Shown piece after piece: positions 37,843-48,261 of a stretch of DNA of 58,571 nt (its first letter is position 1; each line of letters starts with the position of its first letter). The position numbers and the translations under genes are program-made. Origin of the DNA: Xylophilus ampelinus (lineage in GTDB: Bacteria; Pseudomonadota; Gammaproteobacteria; Burkholderiales; Burkholderiaceae_C); NCBI RefSeq assembly GCF_901875635.1, contig NZ_CABFMN010000096.1:1-58571 (forward strand), in the 5' to 3' direction. Under the pieces are notes generated by a model that worked only from the letters and a program-made list of their open reading frames with translations, did no database searches and was not told where the DNA came from.

Positions 37843-38367
37843 TCAGTGCAGGCGGTTGTTGCCCGGCGCCATCGGCTCGAAGCGGAAAAAGCCCGTGCCG
37901 GCGGTGCCCTTGCCGATTTCCTCTTCCGTCGCCTCGCGCACCGAACGCACCGTGACCGACAGGCGCAGCGCGATGCCGGCCAGCGGGTGGTTGCCGTCCA
38001 GCACCAAGTGGTCCGGGTAGATCTCAGCCACCGTGTAGAGCGCGTTCTTGGGGATGCTGTCGCTCACGCCCTGCGGCAGGGCGGCCCCGTCGAAGGTCAT
38101 GCCTTCCTCGACCTCGGCCGGGAAGAGCGAGCGCGGCTCGAGGAACAGCAACTGGTCGTCGAAGTCGCCGAAGGCCTGCTCGGGCTCCAGGTGCAGCGAC
38201 ACCACGTCGCCCACCTCATGGCCCTGCAGGGCCGCCTCGACGGTGTCGAAGAGGTCGTCGCCGCCGATGAGGAACTCCACCGGTTCGTCCAGCACATCGA
38301 GCGTGTCGCCCAGGGTGTCCTTGAGCGTCCAGGTCAGGCCGACCACGCATTGGGGGGTGATTTCCAT
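37843..38367 (-). CDS. FKBP-type peptidyl-prolyl isomerase (SlyD-like)
   Basis: This 174-residue cytoplasmic prolyl isomerase has the SlyD layout of an FKBP domain interrupted by an IF chaperone flap: VVGLTWTLKDTLGDTLDVLD, EPVEFLIGGDDLFDTVEAAL, GHEVGDVVSLHLEPEQAFGD, then LFPAEVEEGMTFDGA and LDGNHPLAGIALRLSVTV. It lacks the His-rich nickel-binding tail of E. coli SlyD, ending NNRLH. The start at 38367 faces the oxygenase gene start across a 16-bp gap that is almost entirely a palindrome. Confidence 0.9.
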   Translation of the reverse strand: MEITPQCVVGLTWTLKDTLGDTLDVLDEPVEFLIGGDDLFDTVEAALQGHEVGDVVSLHLEPEQAFGDFDDQLLFLEPRSLFPAEVEEGMTFDGAALPQGVSDSIPKNALYTVAEIYPDHLVLDGNHPLAGIALRLSVTVRSVREATEEEIGKGTAGTGFFRFEPMAPGNNRLH

Positions 38368-38369
38368 GG

Positions 38370-38383
38370 GGGAGAATTCTCCC
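38370..38383. promoter_or_regulatory. Palindrome filling the slyD-oxygenase divergent gap
   Basis: GGGAGAATTCTCCC, a perfect 14-bp palindrome, occupies nearly all of the 16 bases between two divergent ATG codons. Each strand offers GAGAAT about 6-8 bases before its ATG. Confidence 0.4.
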
Positions 38384-39520
38384 ATGGACATCTCCCGACC
38401 GCTGCCCCTGCTGGGCGGCCTCACGCCCGAACGATTCATGCGCCGGCACTGGCAGAAGAAGCCACTGCTGGTGCGCCAGGCCATGCCGGGCATCGTGCCG
38501 CCGGTGGCGCGCCAGCGGCTCTTCGAGCTGGCGGGCGAAGAGGGGGTCGAGTCCCGCATGGTCGAGCACGACGCCCGCCGCGGATGGCGCCTGCGCCATG
38601 GCCCCCTGGCGCGCCGCGCCCTGCCGCCGCTGGCCCGGCGCGCCTGGACGCTGCTGGTGCAAGGGGTCGACCTGCACGACAAGGCCGCGCACGCGCTGCT
38701 GCAGGCCTTCCGCTTCGTGCCCGATGCACGGCTGGACGACCTCATGATCAGCTACGCCAGCGATGGCGGGGGCGTCGGGCCGCATTTCGACAGCTACGAC
38801 GTGTTCCTGCTGCAGGTCAGCGGCCGGCGCGAGTGGGCAATCGGCCGCCAGCGTGACCTGTCGCTGAAGCCCGACCTGCCGCTGAAGATCCTCGCGAACT
38901 TCGAGCCCGAGCAGCGCTTCGTGCTCGAGCCCGGCGACATGCTCTACCTGCCGCCGCGCTATGCGCACGACGGCGCGGCCGTTGGCGGCGACTGCATGAC
39001 CTACTCCATCGGCCTGCGTGCGGCCACCGACGCCGAACTGGGCGCCGACCTCCTGGCCCGCGTCGCCGATGCGGCCAGCGACGAGCTGGCCGAAGGCGGC
39101 CCGGCCCGGCGCTACGGCGACGCATCCCAGCCGGCCGTCGAGCGGCCGGGCGCCATTCCGGCGGCCCTGCAGGCCTTCGCGCGTGAGGCGGTGCGCCGCG
39201 CGGTGGCCGGCGATGAAGCCATCGATCGCGCGCTGGGCGAGTCGCTGACCGAGCCCAAGTCCAACGTGTGGTTCGATCCGTCGGACAACGGCAGCCTGAT
39301 GCAGGGCGTGCGTCTGGACCGCCGCACACGCATGCTCTACGACGCCCGCCACGTATTCATCAATGGCGAGAGCTTCCGCGCCGGTGGTCGCGACGCGGCG
39401 CTGATGCGCCGGCTCAGCGACGAACGCATGCTGGCGCCGCGCGAACTGCGGCATGCCAGCGCCCAGGCCCTGGAGCTGCTGCAGGACTGGCACGAAGCGG
39501 GGTGGCTGCATGCCGAGTGA
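38384..39520 (+). CDS. Cupin-fold 2-oxoglutarate oxygenase, ribosomal protein L16 hydroxylase (RoxA/YcfD-like)
   Basis: This 378-residue JmjC-type Fe(II)/2-oxoglutarate oxygenase resembles YcfD, which hydroxylates an arginine of ribosomal protein L16. FMRRHWQKKPLLVRQAMPG is the family N-terminus; the metal triad is in GPHFDSYDVFLLQ (His, Asp) and YLPPRYAHDG (His). SGRREWAIG and LEPGDMLYLPP are also typical. A C-terminal dimerisation/winged-helix region follows (NVWFDPSDN...LRHASAQALELLQDW). The next gene overlaps by 11 bases. Confidence 0.9.
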   Translation: MDISRPLPLLGGLTPERFMRRHWQKKPLLVRQAMPGIVPPVARQRLFELAGEEGVESRMVEHDARRGWRLRHGPLARRALPPLARRAWTLLVQGVDLHDKAAHALLQAFRFVPDARLDDLMISYASDGGGVGPHFDSYDVFLLQVSGRREWAIGRQRDLSLKPDLPLKILANFEPEQRFVLEPGDMLYLPPRYAHDGAAVGGDCMTYSIGLRAATDAELGADLLARVADAASDELAEGGPARRYGDASQPAVERPGAIPAALQAFAREAVRRAVAGDEAIDRALGESLTEPKSNVWFDPSDNGSLMQGVRLDRRTRMLYDARHVFINGESFRAGGRDAALMRRLSDERMLAPRELRHASAQALELLQDWHEAGWLHAE

Positions 39521-39998
39521 ACTGCCCGAAGGCGCCTTCGACGGGCGCCACGCTTTCGTCGCGCATCTGCGCACCGCCTTCGCCGCAGCCGCGCAGCAGG
39601 GCTGGAACGAGATGGTGCTGAGCGACGCCGACTTCCTGGACTGGCCACTGGGCGAGCGTGAAGTGGTCGACGCGTTGCAGGCCTGGGCGGCTTCGGGCCG
39701 CAGCCTGCGCCTGCTGGCGCGGCGATTCGACGGCGTCGAGCGCCAGCATGCACGCTTCGTCCGGTGGCGGCGCATGTGGGACCACATCGTGCAGGCGCGG
39801 GCGGTGCCGGGCGAGGGCAGCAGCGAGGTGCCCAGTGCGCTCTGGACGCCAGGCTGGTTCCTGCACCGCATCGACCCGGAGCGCTGCCGTGGCGTCTGCG
39901 GGCTCGAGACCGAGGCGCGCGTGGGATTGCGCCAGGCGCTCGACGAGCGATTCCAGCAGGGCCGGCCGGCTTTCCCCGCGTCGGTGCTCGGCCTCTAG
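39510..39998 (+). CDS. Conserved hypothetical protein coupled to the oxygenase gene
   Basis: This 162-residue protein of unknown function is probably cytoplasmic, with no signal or membrane segment. Notable stretches are EMVLSDADFLDWPLGEREVV, SGRSLRLLARRFDGVERQHA and RFVRWRRMWDHIVQARAVP; the ARRFDxVxRxHxRFVxWRR pattern suggests a PLD-like or nucleic-acid-contacting fold but this is a guess. It overlaps the L16 hydroxylase-like gene by 11 bases (ATG 39510), implying coupled expression. Confidence 0.8.
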   Translation: MPSELPEGAFDGRHAFVAHLRTAFAAAAQQGWNEMVLSDADFLDWPLGEREVVDALQAWAASGRSLRLLARRFDGVERQHARFVRWRRMWDHIVQARAVPGEGSSEVPSALWTPGWFLHRIDPERCRGVCGLETEARVGLRQALDERFQQGRPAFPASVLGL

Positions 39999-40011
39999 CG
40001 GGTCGACCTCA

Positions 40012-40788
40012 TCAGGCGTCGAGCCAGCAACTGCCCTCGGCCGCATTGGCGGTCAGCACGTCCTCGGGCTGCGTGCCCAGCGCCTCGGCAAGCAGGGCCT
40101 GCACGAGCTCGGGCCGGTTGTTCTGTTCGCTCAGGTGCGCCGCCAGCACGTGCCGCAGGCCCGCGTGGTGCACGGCACGCGCGATCTCCGCCGCCGCCTG
40201 GTTGGACAGATGCCCGTAGTTGCCGCCGACGCGGCGCTTGAGGAAGGGCGGGTAGGACGACTGCGCCAGCAGCTCCGGGTCGTGGTTCGACTCCAGCACG
40301 AGGGCCTGCAGCCCCTGCAGCCGCGCCATCACGTGCGCACTGGCATGGCCCAGGTCGGTCAGCACGCCCAGCGTGCGGGCGCCGTCGGTGCAGCGCAGTT
40401 GCAGCGGCTCGCGCGCGTCGTGCGGCACGGTGAAAGGTGTAAGCATCAGGTCGCCCACCACGATGTCCTGGCCGTCGCGGGCGAACTGCAGGCGGCCCGC
40501 GTAGTCGGGTGCGCCCGTGGCCAGCCAGGTGCCCTCGCTCATCCAGACGGCCGCCCCGTGCTTGCGGGAGAACGCGTGCGCGCAGCCAATGTGGTCGCTG
40601 TGCTCGTGCGTGATGAAGACGGCGTCGATGTCCGAGGGCGCCACGCCGGCGCGTACGAGTCGCGCGTCGAGCTGCCGGATCCCGAAGCCGCAGTCGACGA
40701 GCAGCCGCGACACCCGGCCGGCGCTGTGGACCTCGACCAGTGTCGCGTTGCCGGTGCTGCCGCTGCCCAGGCTGCGAAAACGAAGCAT
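40012..40788 (-). CDS. MBL-fold metallo-hydrolase (YycJ/WalJ-like)
   Basis: This 258-residue metallo-beta-lactamase-fold protein starts MLRFRSLGSGSTGNATLVEV, has the metal motif ITHEHSDHIGC (HxHxDH), then GVLTDLGHASAHVMARLQGL, LESNHDPELL and LAAHLSEQNNRPELV, the pattern of YycJ/WalJ-type proteins thought to act as 5'-3' exonucleases or in DNA metabolism. The ATG at 40788 is used, with TAGGAG upstream. A perfect 13-bp hairpin lies just upstream, between it and bamC. Confidence 0.9.
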   Translation of the reverse strand: MLRFRSLGSGSTGNATLVEVHSAGRVSRLLVDCGFGIRQLDARLVRAGVAPSDIDAVFITHEHSDHIGCAHAFSRKHGAAVWMSEGTWLATGAPDYAGRLQFARDGQDIVVGDLMLTPFTVPHDAREPLQLRCTDGARTLGVLTDLGHASAHVMARLQGLQALVLESNHDPELLAQSSYPPFLKRRVGGNYGHLSNQAAAEIARAVHHAGLRHVLAAHLSEQNNRPELVQALLAEALGTQPEDVLTANAAEGSCWLDA

Positions 40789-40806
40789 GCGCGCGACTCC
40801 TACAAG

Positions 40807-40836
40807 CTGCAATGCCGGCGGGAGCCGGCATTGCAG
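40807..40836 (-). promoter_or_regulatory. Perfect 13-bp hairpin between bamC and the MBL gene
   Basis: CTGCAATGCCGGC-N4-GCCGGCATTGCAG lies 18 bases before the MBL-gene ATG and just ahead of its ribosome-binding site. There is no T-tract. Confidence 0.5.
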
Positions 40837-40885
40837 GACGATCGCCGCAGCAGAGCGCGAATGGCGCCCGACTGGCGGAGGGGCA

Positions 40886-41968
40886 TCACTTCAGGTCGTC
40901 GGCGATGACCTTGACGATGCGCTGCGCATTGGCCGAGGTTTCGGGCGCGCCCGATTCGTTGAGCACCGACACCGTCGTCGACTCGCCCTGGCTCTTGACC
41001 AGAACGCGGTACTTCGCCGGTTTGGCAGCATCGCTGGAGCGGCTGAAGAGCTTGCCGAACAGGCCCGGTTCCTTGCGTTCCGGGTCGGGCGTCACGTAGC
41101 GCACGAAGTAGACGCCTGCGCTGCGGTCGCGGTCCTCGACGGTGAAGCCCGTGCGGTCCAGCGCAAGACCGACGCGGCGCCACGCCCGGTCGAAGCCTTC
41201 GCTGATCTGCACCACCGGCTGGCCGCCGACGGTGGCCATCGTGGCCGCGCGGGCCGAGGGCGGCGCCGAAGCCGCCGCGATCTTGGATTGCTCCTGGCTG
41301 ACACCCAGCTTGACCATCAGGCGGCGCAGGAACTCGGTTTCCAGCTCCGGGTCTGCCGGGCGCGGTTGCCAATTGGTCAGATCCTTGCGTTGCCCCGTGT
41401 AGACCTCGGCCATGCCGCGATGGCTGATGTAGATCTCGGTGCCGTTCTGCGTGCGTTCCATGCGCGTGCGGAAACGGTCCAGTTCACCCGTGGAGTAGGC
41501 GCTCTCGAGCAACTTGCCCAGCGTGCTGCGGATCACGTCCTGCGGGATCTTGGCCCGGTTCTCGGCCCAGTCCGTTTCCATGATGCCGAGGTTGCGTTGC
41601 TCCATCGTCAGCAGGAAGCCGTTTTCCAGCCAGAAGTCGCGCACCGGTTCCCACAGCTGCTCGGGCGTGCGGTTGACGACGATCCAGCGCTCCTGGCCCG
41701 CACGCTCCATGCGCACGTCGCCCAGGCTCGCCACGGCCGTCGGAATGGCGGGTGCGTTGGCGCGGCCGGCTTCGAAGGCGTTGGCGGACACGGCGCCGCC
41801 CGGGATGGCGTAGCGGTTTTCGCGCGAGAGCTGGGTCAGGTCGGGCGGCACTTCCAGCGTCGGGGCCTTGCCCGCGCTCTTGTATTCGATCTTGTCGCTT
41901 TCCAGGACAGAGCAGGCGGCCAGGCTGGCCACCACGGCCAGCAGAACGAGTCGCGTACAGGTTTTCAA
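40886..41968 (-). CDS. bamC: Outer membrane protein assembly factor BamC
   Basis: BamC is an accessory lipoprotein of the BAM complex. This 360-residue protein has signal RLVLLAVVASLAAC (lipobox LAAC), the unstructured N-terminal part that contacts BamD (YKSAGKAPTLEVPPDLTQLS), and two helix-grip domains (WIVVNRTPEQLWEPVRDFWL and VQISEGFDRAWRRVGLALDR). It lies directly downstream of dapA, the classic dapA-bamC order. Confidence 0.93.
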   Translation of the reverse strand: MKTCTRLVLLAVVASLAACSVLESDKIEYKSAGKAPTLEVPPDLTQLSRENRYAIPGGAVSANAFEAGRANAPAIPTAVASLGDVRMERAGQERWIVVNRTPEQLWEPVRDFWLENGFLLTMEQRNLGIMETDWAENRAKIPQDVIRSTLGKLLESAYSTGELDRFRTRMERTQNGTEIYISHRGMAEVYTGQRKDLTNWQPRPADPELETEFLRRLMVKLGVSQEQSKIAAASAPPSARAATMATVGGQPVVQISEGFDRAWRRVGLALDRTGFTVEDRDRSAGVYFVRYVTPDPERKEPGLFGKLFSRSSDAAKPAKYRVLVKSQGESTTVSVLNESGAPETSANAQRIVKVIADDLK

Positions 41969-42076
41969 CGTAGTCTTCCTTCAGCGGAAATGGAGTCGGT
42001 CGGTCGGGGGAGTGGGCGCACCCGCAGGTTCAGAGTGCGCCGGCGGCCAAAGGTTGCCGCCCGGACGCGAGAGGAT

Positions 42077-42967
42077 TCAATCGCCGATCAGCCCGCAGGC
42101 ACGCAGCGCGGCCTCCACGACGGGGCGGTTGCCCTCGGCCAGTTCGGTCAGGGGCAGGCGCAGCGCGCCGCCCATGCGGCCCATGCGTTGCAGGGCCCAC
42201 TTGACCGGGATCGGGTTGGGTTCGACGAAGAGGTGGCGGTGCAGCGGCATCAGCGAGAGCTGGATCTGCATGGCCTTGCGCGCGTCGCCGGCGATGGCCG
42301 CCACGCACAGCTCGTGCATCTGGCGCGGCGCCACGTTGGCGGTGACGCTGATGTTGCCCTGCCCGCCGCACAGCATGAGCGCCACGGCAGTCGGGTCGTC
42401 GCCCGAATAGATGGCGAAGCCCTTGGGCGCTTCCTTGATGAGCCATTGAGCGCGTTCGATGTTGCCCGTGGCTTCCTTGATGCCGACGATGCCCGGCACC
42501 TGGGCCAGGCGCAGCACCGTGTCGTGCGCCATATCGGCGACCGTGCGGCCCGGCACGTTGTACAGCACCATGGGCAGGTCGCCGGTGGCTTCGGCGATGG
42601 CCTTGAAGTGGCGGTACTGGCCCTCTTGCGTCGGCTTGTTGTAGTAGGGGACGACCTGCAGCTGCGAGTCGGCGCCCACGCCCTTGGCGTAGCGGGCCAG
42701 CTCGATGGCTTCCTTCGTCGAGTTGGCGCCGCAGCCGGCCATCACGGGCACGCGGCCCGCCGCCTGTTCGACCGTGACGCGGATGATCTCGCAATGCTCC
42801 TCGACGTCCACGGTCGGCGATTCGCCCGTGGTGCCGACGACGCCCAGGCAGTCCGTGCCTTCGGCGATGTGCCAGTCGATGAGCCGCCGCAGCGCGGGGT
42901 AGTCGACGCTGCCGTCTTCGTGCATCGGCGTGACGAGCGCGACGATGCTGCCAGTCAGTTGCTCCAA
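42077..42967 (-). CDS. dapA: 4-hydroxy-tetrahydrodipicolinate synthase
   Basis: DapA condenses pyruvate and aspartate semialdehyde in lysine and meso-diaminopimelate synthesis. This 296-residue TIM barrel has [58 protein letters not shown] (catalytic Tyr) and [13 protein letters not shown] (Schiff-base Lys). AGGAG lies just upstream of the ATG. It is followed by bamC and probably shares its transcript. Confidence 0.97.
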   Translation of the reverse strand: MEQLTGSIVALVTPMHEDGSVDYPALRRLIDWHIAEGTDCLGVVGTTGESPTVDVEEHCEIIRVTVEQAAGRVPVMAGCGANSTKEAIELARYAKGVGADSQLQVVPYYNKPTQEGQYRHFKAIAEATGDLPMVLYNVPGRTVADMAHDTVLRLAQVPGIVGIKEATGNIERAQWLIKEAPKGFAIYSGDDPTAVALMLCGGQGNISVTANVAPRQMHELCVAAIAGDARKAMQIQLSLMPLHRHLFVEPNPIPVKWALQRMGRMGGALRLPLTELAEGNRPVVEAALRACGLIGD

Positions 42968-43003
42968 GGAGGTCTCTTTGTCGGTGGAAGGTAAACCGGC
43001 ATT

Positions 43004-43597
43004 CTACTGAGGCGCGGACACCGGCCCCAGCGGGTACCTCGGGGGTGTTCCCGTAGGCGCCGCAGCGGGGCGCACGGCGGTGATGCGCTGGACGAAGCGT
43101 TCCGGCCCGGTGAGAAAGCCGTCCTCGTAGGCCACGACGCGCAGCCCCGCCACCGCGGCCAGCAGTTCGCCCGGTGCCAGCAGGAAGTCGGGGCGCGCGG
43201 GCCGGCCGACGCTCTCGTTGCCTTGCGCGAAGGTCTCGTACAGCAGCACGCCGCCCGGAGCGACGGCAGCCACGATGTCGGGCAGCCGCGGGCGCCACAG
43301 GTAGTTGGTGACGATCACGCCGTCGAAGTCCCGGCCGGCCAGCGGCCAGGGCCCGCCTTCGATGTCGGCCTCGATGGCTTCGGCCATGGATGCGACGGCG
43401 GCGATCGCCGCCGGGTCGCGGTCGAGTGCGGTGAGCCGATGACCCAGGCCGTGCAGGAAGCGCGTATGGCGGCCGGCCCCGCAGGCCACGTCCAGCACCT
43501 TGCCGGCGGCCGGGATGAGATGAGCCCAGCGCACGATCCAGGGCGAAGGAGCGCCGGCGCCGTGCGCGCAAGCGCGTTCTGGTGCTACGTTATTCAT
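43004..43597 (-). CDS. SAM-dependent methyltransferase starting inside a repeat
   Basis: This 197-residue class I methyltransferase has motif I KVLDVACGAGRHTRFL, motif II LTALDRDPAAI, FDGVIVTNYLWRP and APGGVLLYETFAQGNESVG, resembling the TehB/Methyltransf_11-type proteins of betaproteobacteria. The start codon (ATG AAT AAC GTA GC) lies in the terminal palindrome of repeat copy G, with a TGA two codons upstream, so the current N-terminus is defined by the repeat. The substrate is unknown. Confidence 0.85.
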   Translation of the reverse strand: MNNVAPERACAHGAGAPSPWIVRWAHLIPAAGKVLDVACGAGRHTRFLHGLGHRLTALDRDPAAIAAVASMAEAIEADIEGGPWPLAGRDFDGVIVTNYLWRPRLPDIVAAVAPGGVLLYETFAQGNESVGRPARPDFLLAPGELLAAVAGLRVVAYEDGFLTGPERFVQRITAVRPAAAPTGTPPRYPLGPVSAPQ

Positions 43598-43647
43598 AGC
43601 TGCTCACGCAGGCTGTACGGGCGCTGCAGGCCCATTTGGCTTGGAAA
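43584..43647 (+). repeat. Two-hairpin dispersed repeat, copy G (methyltransferase start)
   Basis: It opens GCTACGTTATTCATAGCTGC, continues CACGCAGGC...ACGGGCGCTGCAGGC and ends TTGGCTTGGAAAA. The CAT in the first palindrome is the methyltransferase start codon on the minus strand. Confidence 0.82.
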
Positions 43648-43652
43648 AAAGA

Positions 43653-43814
43653 TCAGAAGCACGACCAGAGCTGGTCGACCAGCATCACGAGAAAGCCGGG
43701 GCGCGTGTACATCAGGAACACGAGCCCGAGCAGGCAGGCGGCCGCCGCCCACAGGACCAGGCGCGACCAGCGCACGCCGGGGCGCCTCGTCGGGGCGGCC
43801 ACGTCGGGGTTCAT
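43653..43814 (-). CDS. 53-residue single-pass membrane protein
   Basis: This short ORF starts MNPDVAAPTRRPGVRWSRLV and has one membrane helix (LVLWAAAACLLGLVFLMYTR) and a short tail ending LVDQLWSCF. It overlaps the MFS stop by ATGA (43811-43814), which favours real, coupled translation. It is unrecognised; it could be a small accessory subunit of the MFS carrier or a free-standing small membrane protein. Confidence 0.7.
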   Translation of the reverse strand: MNPDVAAPTRRPGVRWSRLVLWAAAACLLGLVFLMYTRPGFLVMLVDQLWSCF

Positions 43815-45022
43815 GCCGGCTGCGCCGCCCCGCGCGGGATGGCGCCTTCCTTGACCGGCAGGTTCACCAGCGCCGCGAAGATGCCCAGCGCGATCGCGAT
43901 GTACCAGACGATGTCGTAGCTGCCCGTGCGGTCGTACAGGTAGCCGCCCAGCCACACGCCCAGGAAGGAGCCGACCTGGTGGCTGAGGAACACGAAGCCG
44001 CCCAGCATCGACAGGTGCGCCACGCCGAAGATCTGCGCAATGATCGCGTTGGTCGGCGGCACGGTGGACAGCCACAACGCCCCAATGACTGCCGCGAAGA
44101 CGTACACCGACCACGGCGTCAGCGGAACCAGCAGGAAGACGGAGATCGCCACCGCCCGGCCGAAATAGATGAAGGCCAGGATCTTGCGCTTGGCCAGGCG
44201 CTGGCCCAGGGAGCCCGCGATGTAGGTGCCGACCACGTTGAACAGGCCGATCAGCGCCAGCGCGTAGCCCGCCACCTGCGGCGACAGGCCGTGGTCCTTG
44301 AGGTAGCTGGGCATGTGTACGCCGATGAAGACCACCTGGAAGCCACAGACGAAATAGCCCGCCATCAGCAGCGCGAAGCTGGGGTAGCGGAACGCCTCGG
44401 CCACGGCCTGGGCGATGGTCTGCTCGCGCCGCGCGGCACCCGGGCCCTTGCGCGGCTCGCGCAGCCCGAAGGCCAGCGGCACGATCAGCAGCACCAGCAC
44501 CGCCAGCGCCAGCAGCGCGTTGTGCCAGCCGAGCTGAAGGATCAACTGGCCTTCCACCGGCACCATGAAGAACTGGCCGAAGGATCCGGCGGCGGCCGTC
44601 ACGCCCATGGCCCAGGAGCGGCGCTCGGCCGGCAGCTGACGGCCGATCACGCCATAGACCACGGCGTAGGTCGTGCCCGCCTGCGCCATCCCGATCAGCA
44701 CGCCGGCCGTGAGGGCGAACAGCGTCGGCGTCGGCGACAGCGCCATGCCGGCCAGCCCGAGGGCGTAGAGCACCGCGCCGATCAGCAGCACGCGGAAGGC
44801 GCCCAGCTTGTCGGCCAGCATGCCGGCGAACACGCCTGCGACACCCCAGGCCAGGTTCTGGATCGCGATGGCCAGCGAGAAGGTCTGGCGCGTCCAGCCC
44901 TGCTCCTGCGTGATCGGCTGCAGCCACAGGCCGAAGCCGTGGCGGATGCCCATCGACAGGGTGACGACCAGGGCGCCGCACAGGAGGACCTGGCGCATGG
45001 ACAACGGGGCGGGAGCGGACAT
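43811..45022 (-). CDS. MFS transporter (oxalate/formate or monocarboxylate type)
   Basis: This 403-residue twelve-helix major-facilitator protein shows SMGIRHGFGLWLQPITQEQG, FAGMLADKLGAFRVLLIGAV, YGVIGRQLPAERRSWAMGVT, GVHMPSYLKDHGLSPQVAGY and GGFVFLSHQVGSFLGVWLGG, like the MFS carriers (OFA or MCT-related) common in Burkholderiales. The substrate is unknown, perhaps an organic acid. ATG 45022 is used. A 53-residue membrane protein follows with a 4-base overlap. Confidence 0.88.
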   Translation of the reverse strand: MSAPAPLSMRQVLLCGALVVTLSMGIRHGFGLWLQPITQEQGWTRQTFSLAIAIQNLAWGVAGVFAGMLADKLGAFRVLLIGAVLYALGLAGMALSPTPTLFALTAGVLIGMAQAGTTYAVVYGVIGRQLPAERRSWAMGVTAAAGSFGQFFMVPVEGQLILQLGWHNALLALAVLVLLIVPLAFGLREPRKGPGAARREQTIAQAVAEAFRYPSFALLMAGYFVCGFQVVFIGVHMPSYLKDHGLSPQVAGYALALIGLFNVVGTYIAGSLGQRLAKRKILAFIYFGRAVAISVFLLVPLTPWSVYVFAAVIGALWLSTVPPTNAIIAQIFGVAHLSMLGGFVFLSHQVGSFLGVWLGGYLYDRTGSYDIVWYIAIALGIFAALVNLPVKEGAIPRGAAQPA

Positions 45023-45140
45023 GGGAAGGGCGTGTCTCTCTGGTTTCGTGCAGCGCCCGAGCGGCGGCCGGGCGATTGTCCGTGCTTTGCGTGCCCTGCG
45101 CTGCGCGGGGGTGACAGCGCCGAATTGCGATGCGGACGGA

Positions 45141-45195
45141 AAGTGCAATCGGGCTGTAGCGCCCGCCAGCCGGGCGCTGGCGCCAAATTCGTAAC
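45141..45195 (-). repeat. Decayed copy J of the two-hairpin repeat (upstream of parE)
   Basis: On the minus strand it shares GCGCCCGGCTGGCGGGCGCT exactly with copy C, preceded by GTTACGAATTTGG and followed by ACAGCCCGATTGCACTTTC. The first palindrome is eroded. Confidence 0.45.
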
Positions 45196-45279
45196 GAACG
45201 TGACGATTCCGTGTCCCGAGGCGCCGGGGCGCCGGCGGAGTGGCTGGATGGACATCCAGTATTTGCGCCTCCGGCTGAC

Positions 45280-45285
45280 TACAAT
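45280..45285 (+). promoter_or_regulatory. -10 box of parE
   Basis: TACAAT ends eight bases before the parE ATG, predicting a leader of only one or two bases. Confidence 0.5.
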
Positions 45286-45293
45286 CCGCCGCC

Positions 45294-47270
<1,977 letters not shown>

Positions 47271-47352
47271 GCCGGCGGGCCGCTGAGGCTGCTGCCACCG
47301 GGCACGGGCGCCGCGCCGCTGCAAGCGGCGCGGCGCCGGCCCTTCCTTCGCG

Positions 47353-48225
47353 ATGAAACCGTTCGCTCTCTGGCGTGTGTTGGCTGCCTTACTGCTGCTG
47401 CTCGGCATGCAGCAGGGCGTGCGCGCGTCCGACATCTACGGCTACGTCGACGAGCGTGGCGTCGCGCATTTCGCGGCCGAGAAGCTCGATGCGCGCTACC
47501 AGCTTTTCTTCAAGGGCGGCCAGAGCTTCGACACGGCCGACGGGCTCGGCCTCGGCCGGGCGCTGCCGGGCGGCGGCCAACTGCCGCCGGCCTCGCAGAC
47601 GCTGCTCGCGCTGTTCGAGAAGTCCTCGGCCTACAGACCGGCCAAGGCCGCGCTGCAGGAAGCGTCGAAACGCCACGGCATCGACTACGAGCTGCTCCAG
47701 GCGCTGGTCGCCACCGAGTCGGGCTTCGACGCCCAGGCCGTCTCGCCCAAGGGCGCGATCGGGCTCATGCAGCTCATGCCCGCCACGGCGCAGCGCTACG
47801 GCGTGCAGGCGGACCGCAAGCGTACGCTCGAATCGAAGCTCTACGACCCGCGCATCAACATCGCGGCCGGCAGCCGCTACCTGCGCGACCTGATCGCGAT
47901 GTTCGAGGGCAGCCTGGAGCTGGCCCTGGCGGCCTACAACGCGGGCGAGGGCGCGGTGCAGCGGGCCGGCAACAAGATCCCCAACTACCGCGAGACGCAG
48001 AACTACGTGCGCACCGTGCTGCAGATCTACGCCTACCTCAAGCCTGGCGCCACGACCGGCGGACGCCGCGGCGGCGGCAAGGTGCCGGGCCGCATCCGCA
48101 TGGAGCTGCCGGGCGCCTCTGCCGGCGTGGCCGGCGGCGCCGTGGGGCGCGGCAATGTGCCCGCCGACAATCCTCTGCCGCTGCCCGAGCTCCGGCTCGA
48201 CAGTGCCCGGCCGCGCGACGACTGA
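47353..48225 (+). CDS. Lytic transglycosylase (SLT domain)
   Basis: This 290-residue periplasmic peptidoglycan lytic transglycosylase has a Sec signal (VLAALLLLLGMQQGVRAS), a DUF4124-like stretch (DIYGYVDERGVAHFAAEKLD) and the SLT domain: LVATESGFDAQAVSPKGAIG (catalytic Glu), LMQLMPATAQRYGV, NIAAGSRYLRDLIAMF and LAAYNAGEGAVQ. A Gly/Pro-rich tail follows. Its place between parE and parC is common in Comamonadaceae-like genomes. Confidence 0.92.
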   Translation: MKPFALWRVLAALLLLLGMQQGVRASDIYGYVDERGVAHFAAEKLDARYQLFFKGGQSFDTADGLGLGRALPGGGQLPPASQTLLALFEKSSAYRPAKAALQEASKRHGIDYELLQALVATESGFDAQAVSPKGAIGLMQLMPATAQRYGVQADRKRTLESKLYDPRINIAAGSRYLRDLIAMFEGSLELALAAYNAGEGAVQRAGNKIPNYRETQNYVRTVLQIYAYLKPGATTGGRRGGGKVPGRIRMELPGASAGVAGGAVGRGNVPADNPLPLPELRLDSARPRDD

Positions 48226-48261
48226 TGCGCGGCCCCTCGACATTCCAGTGACCGACCGACG

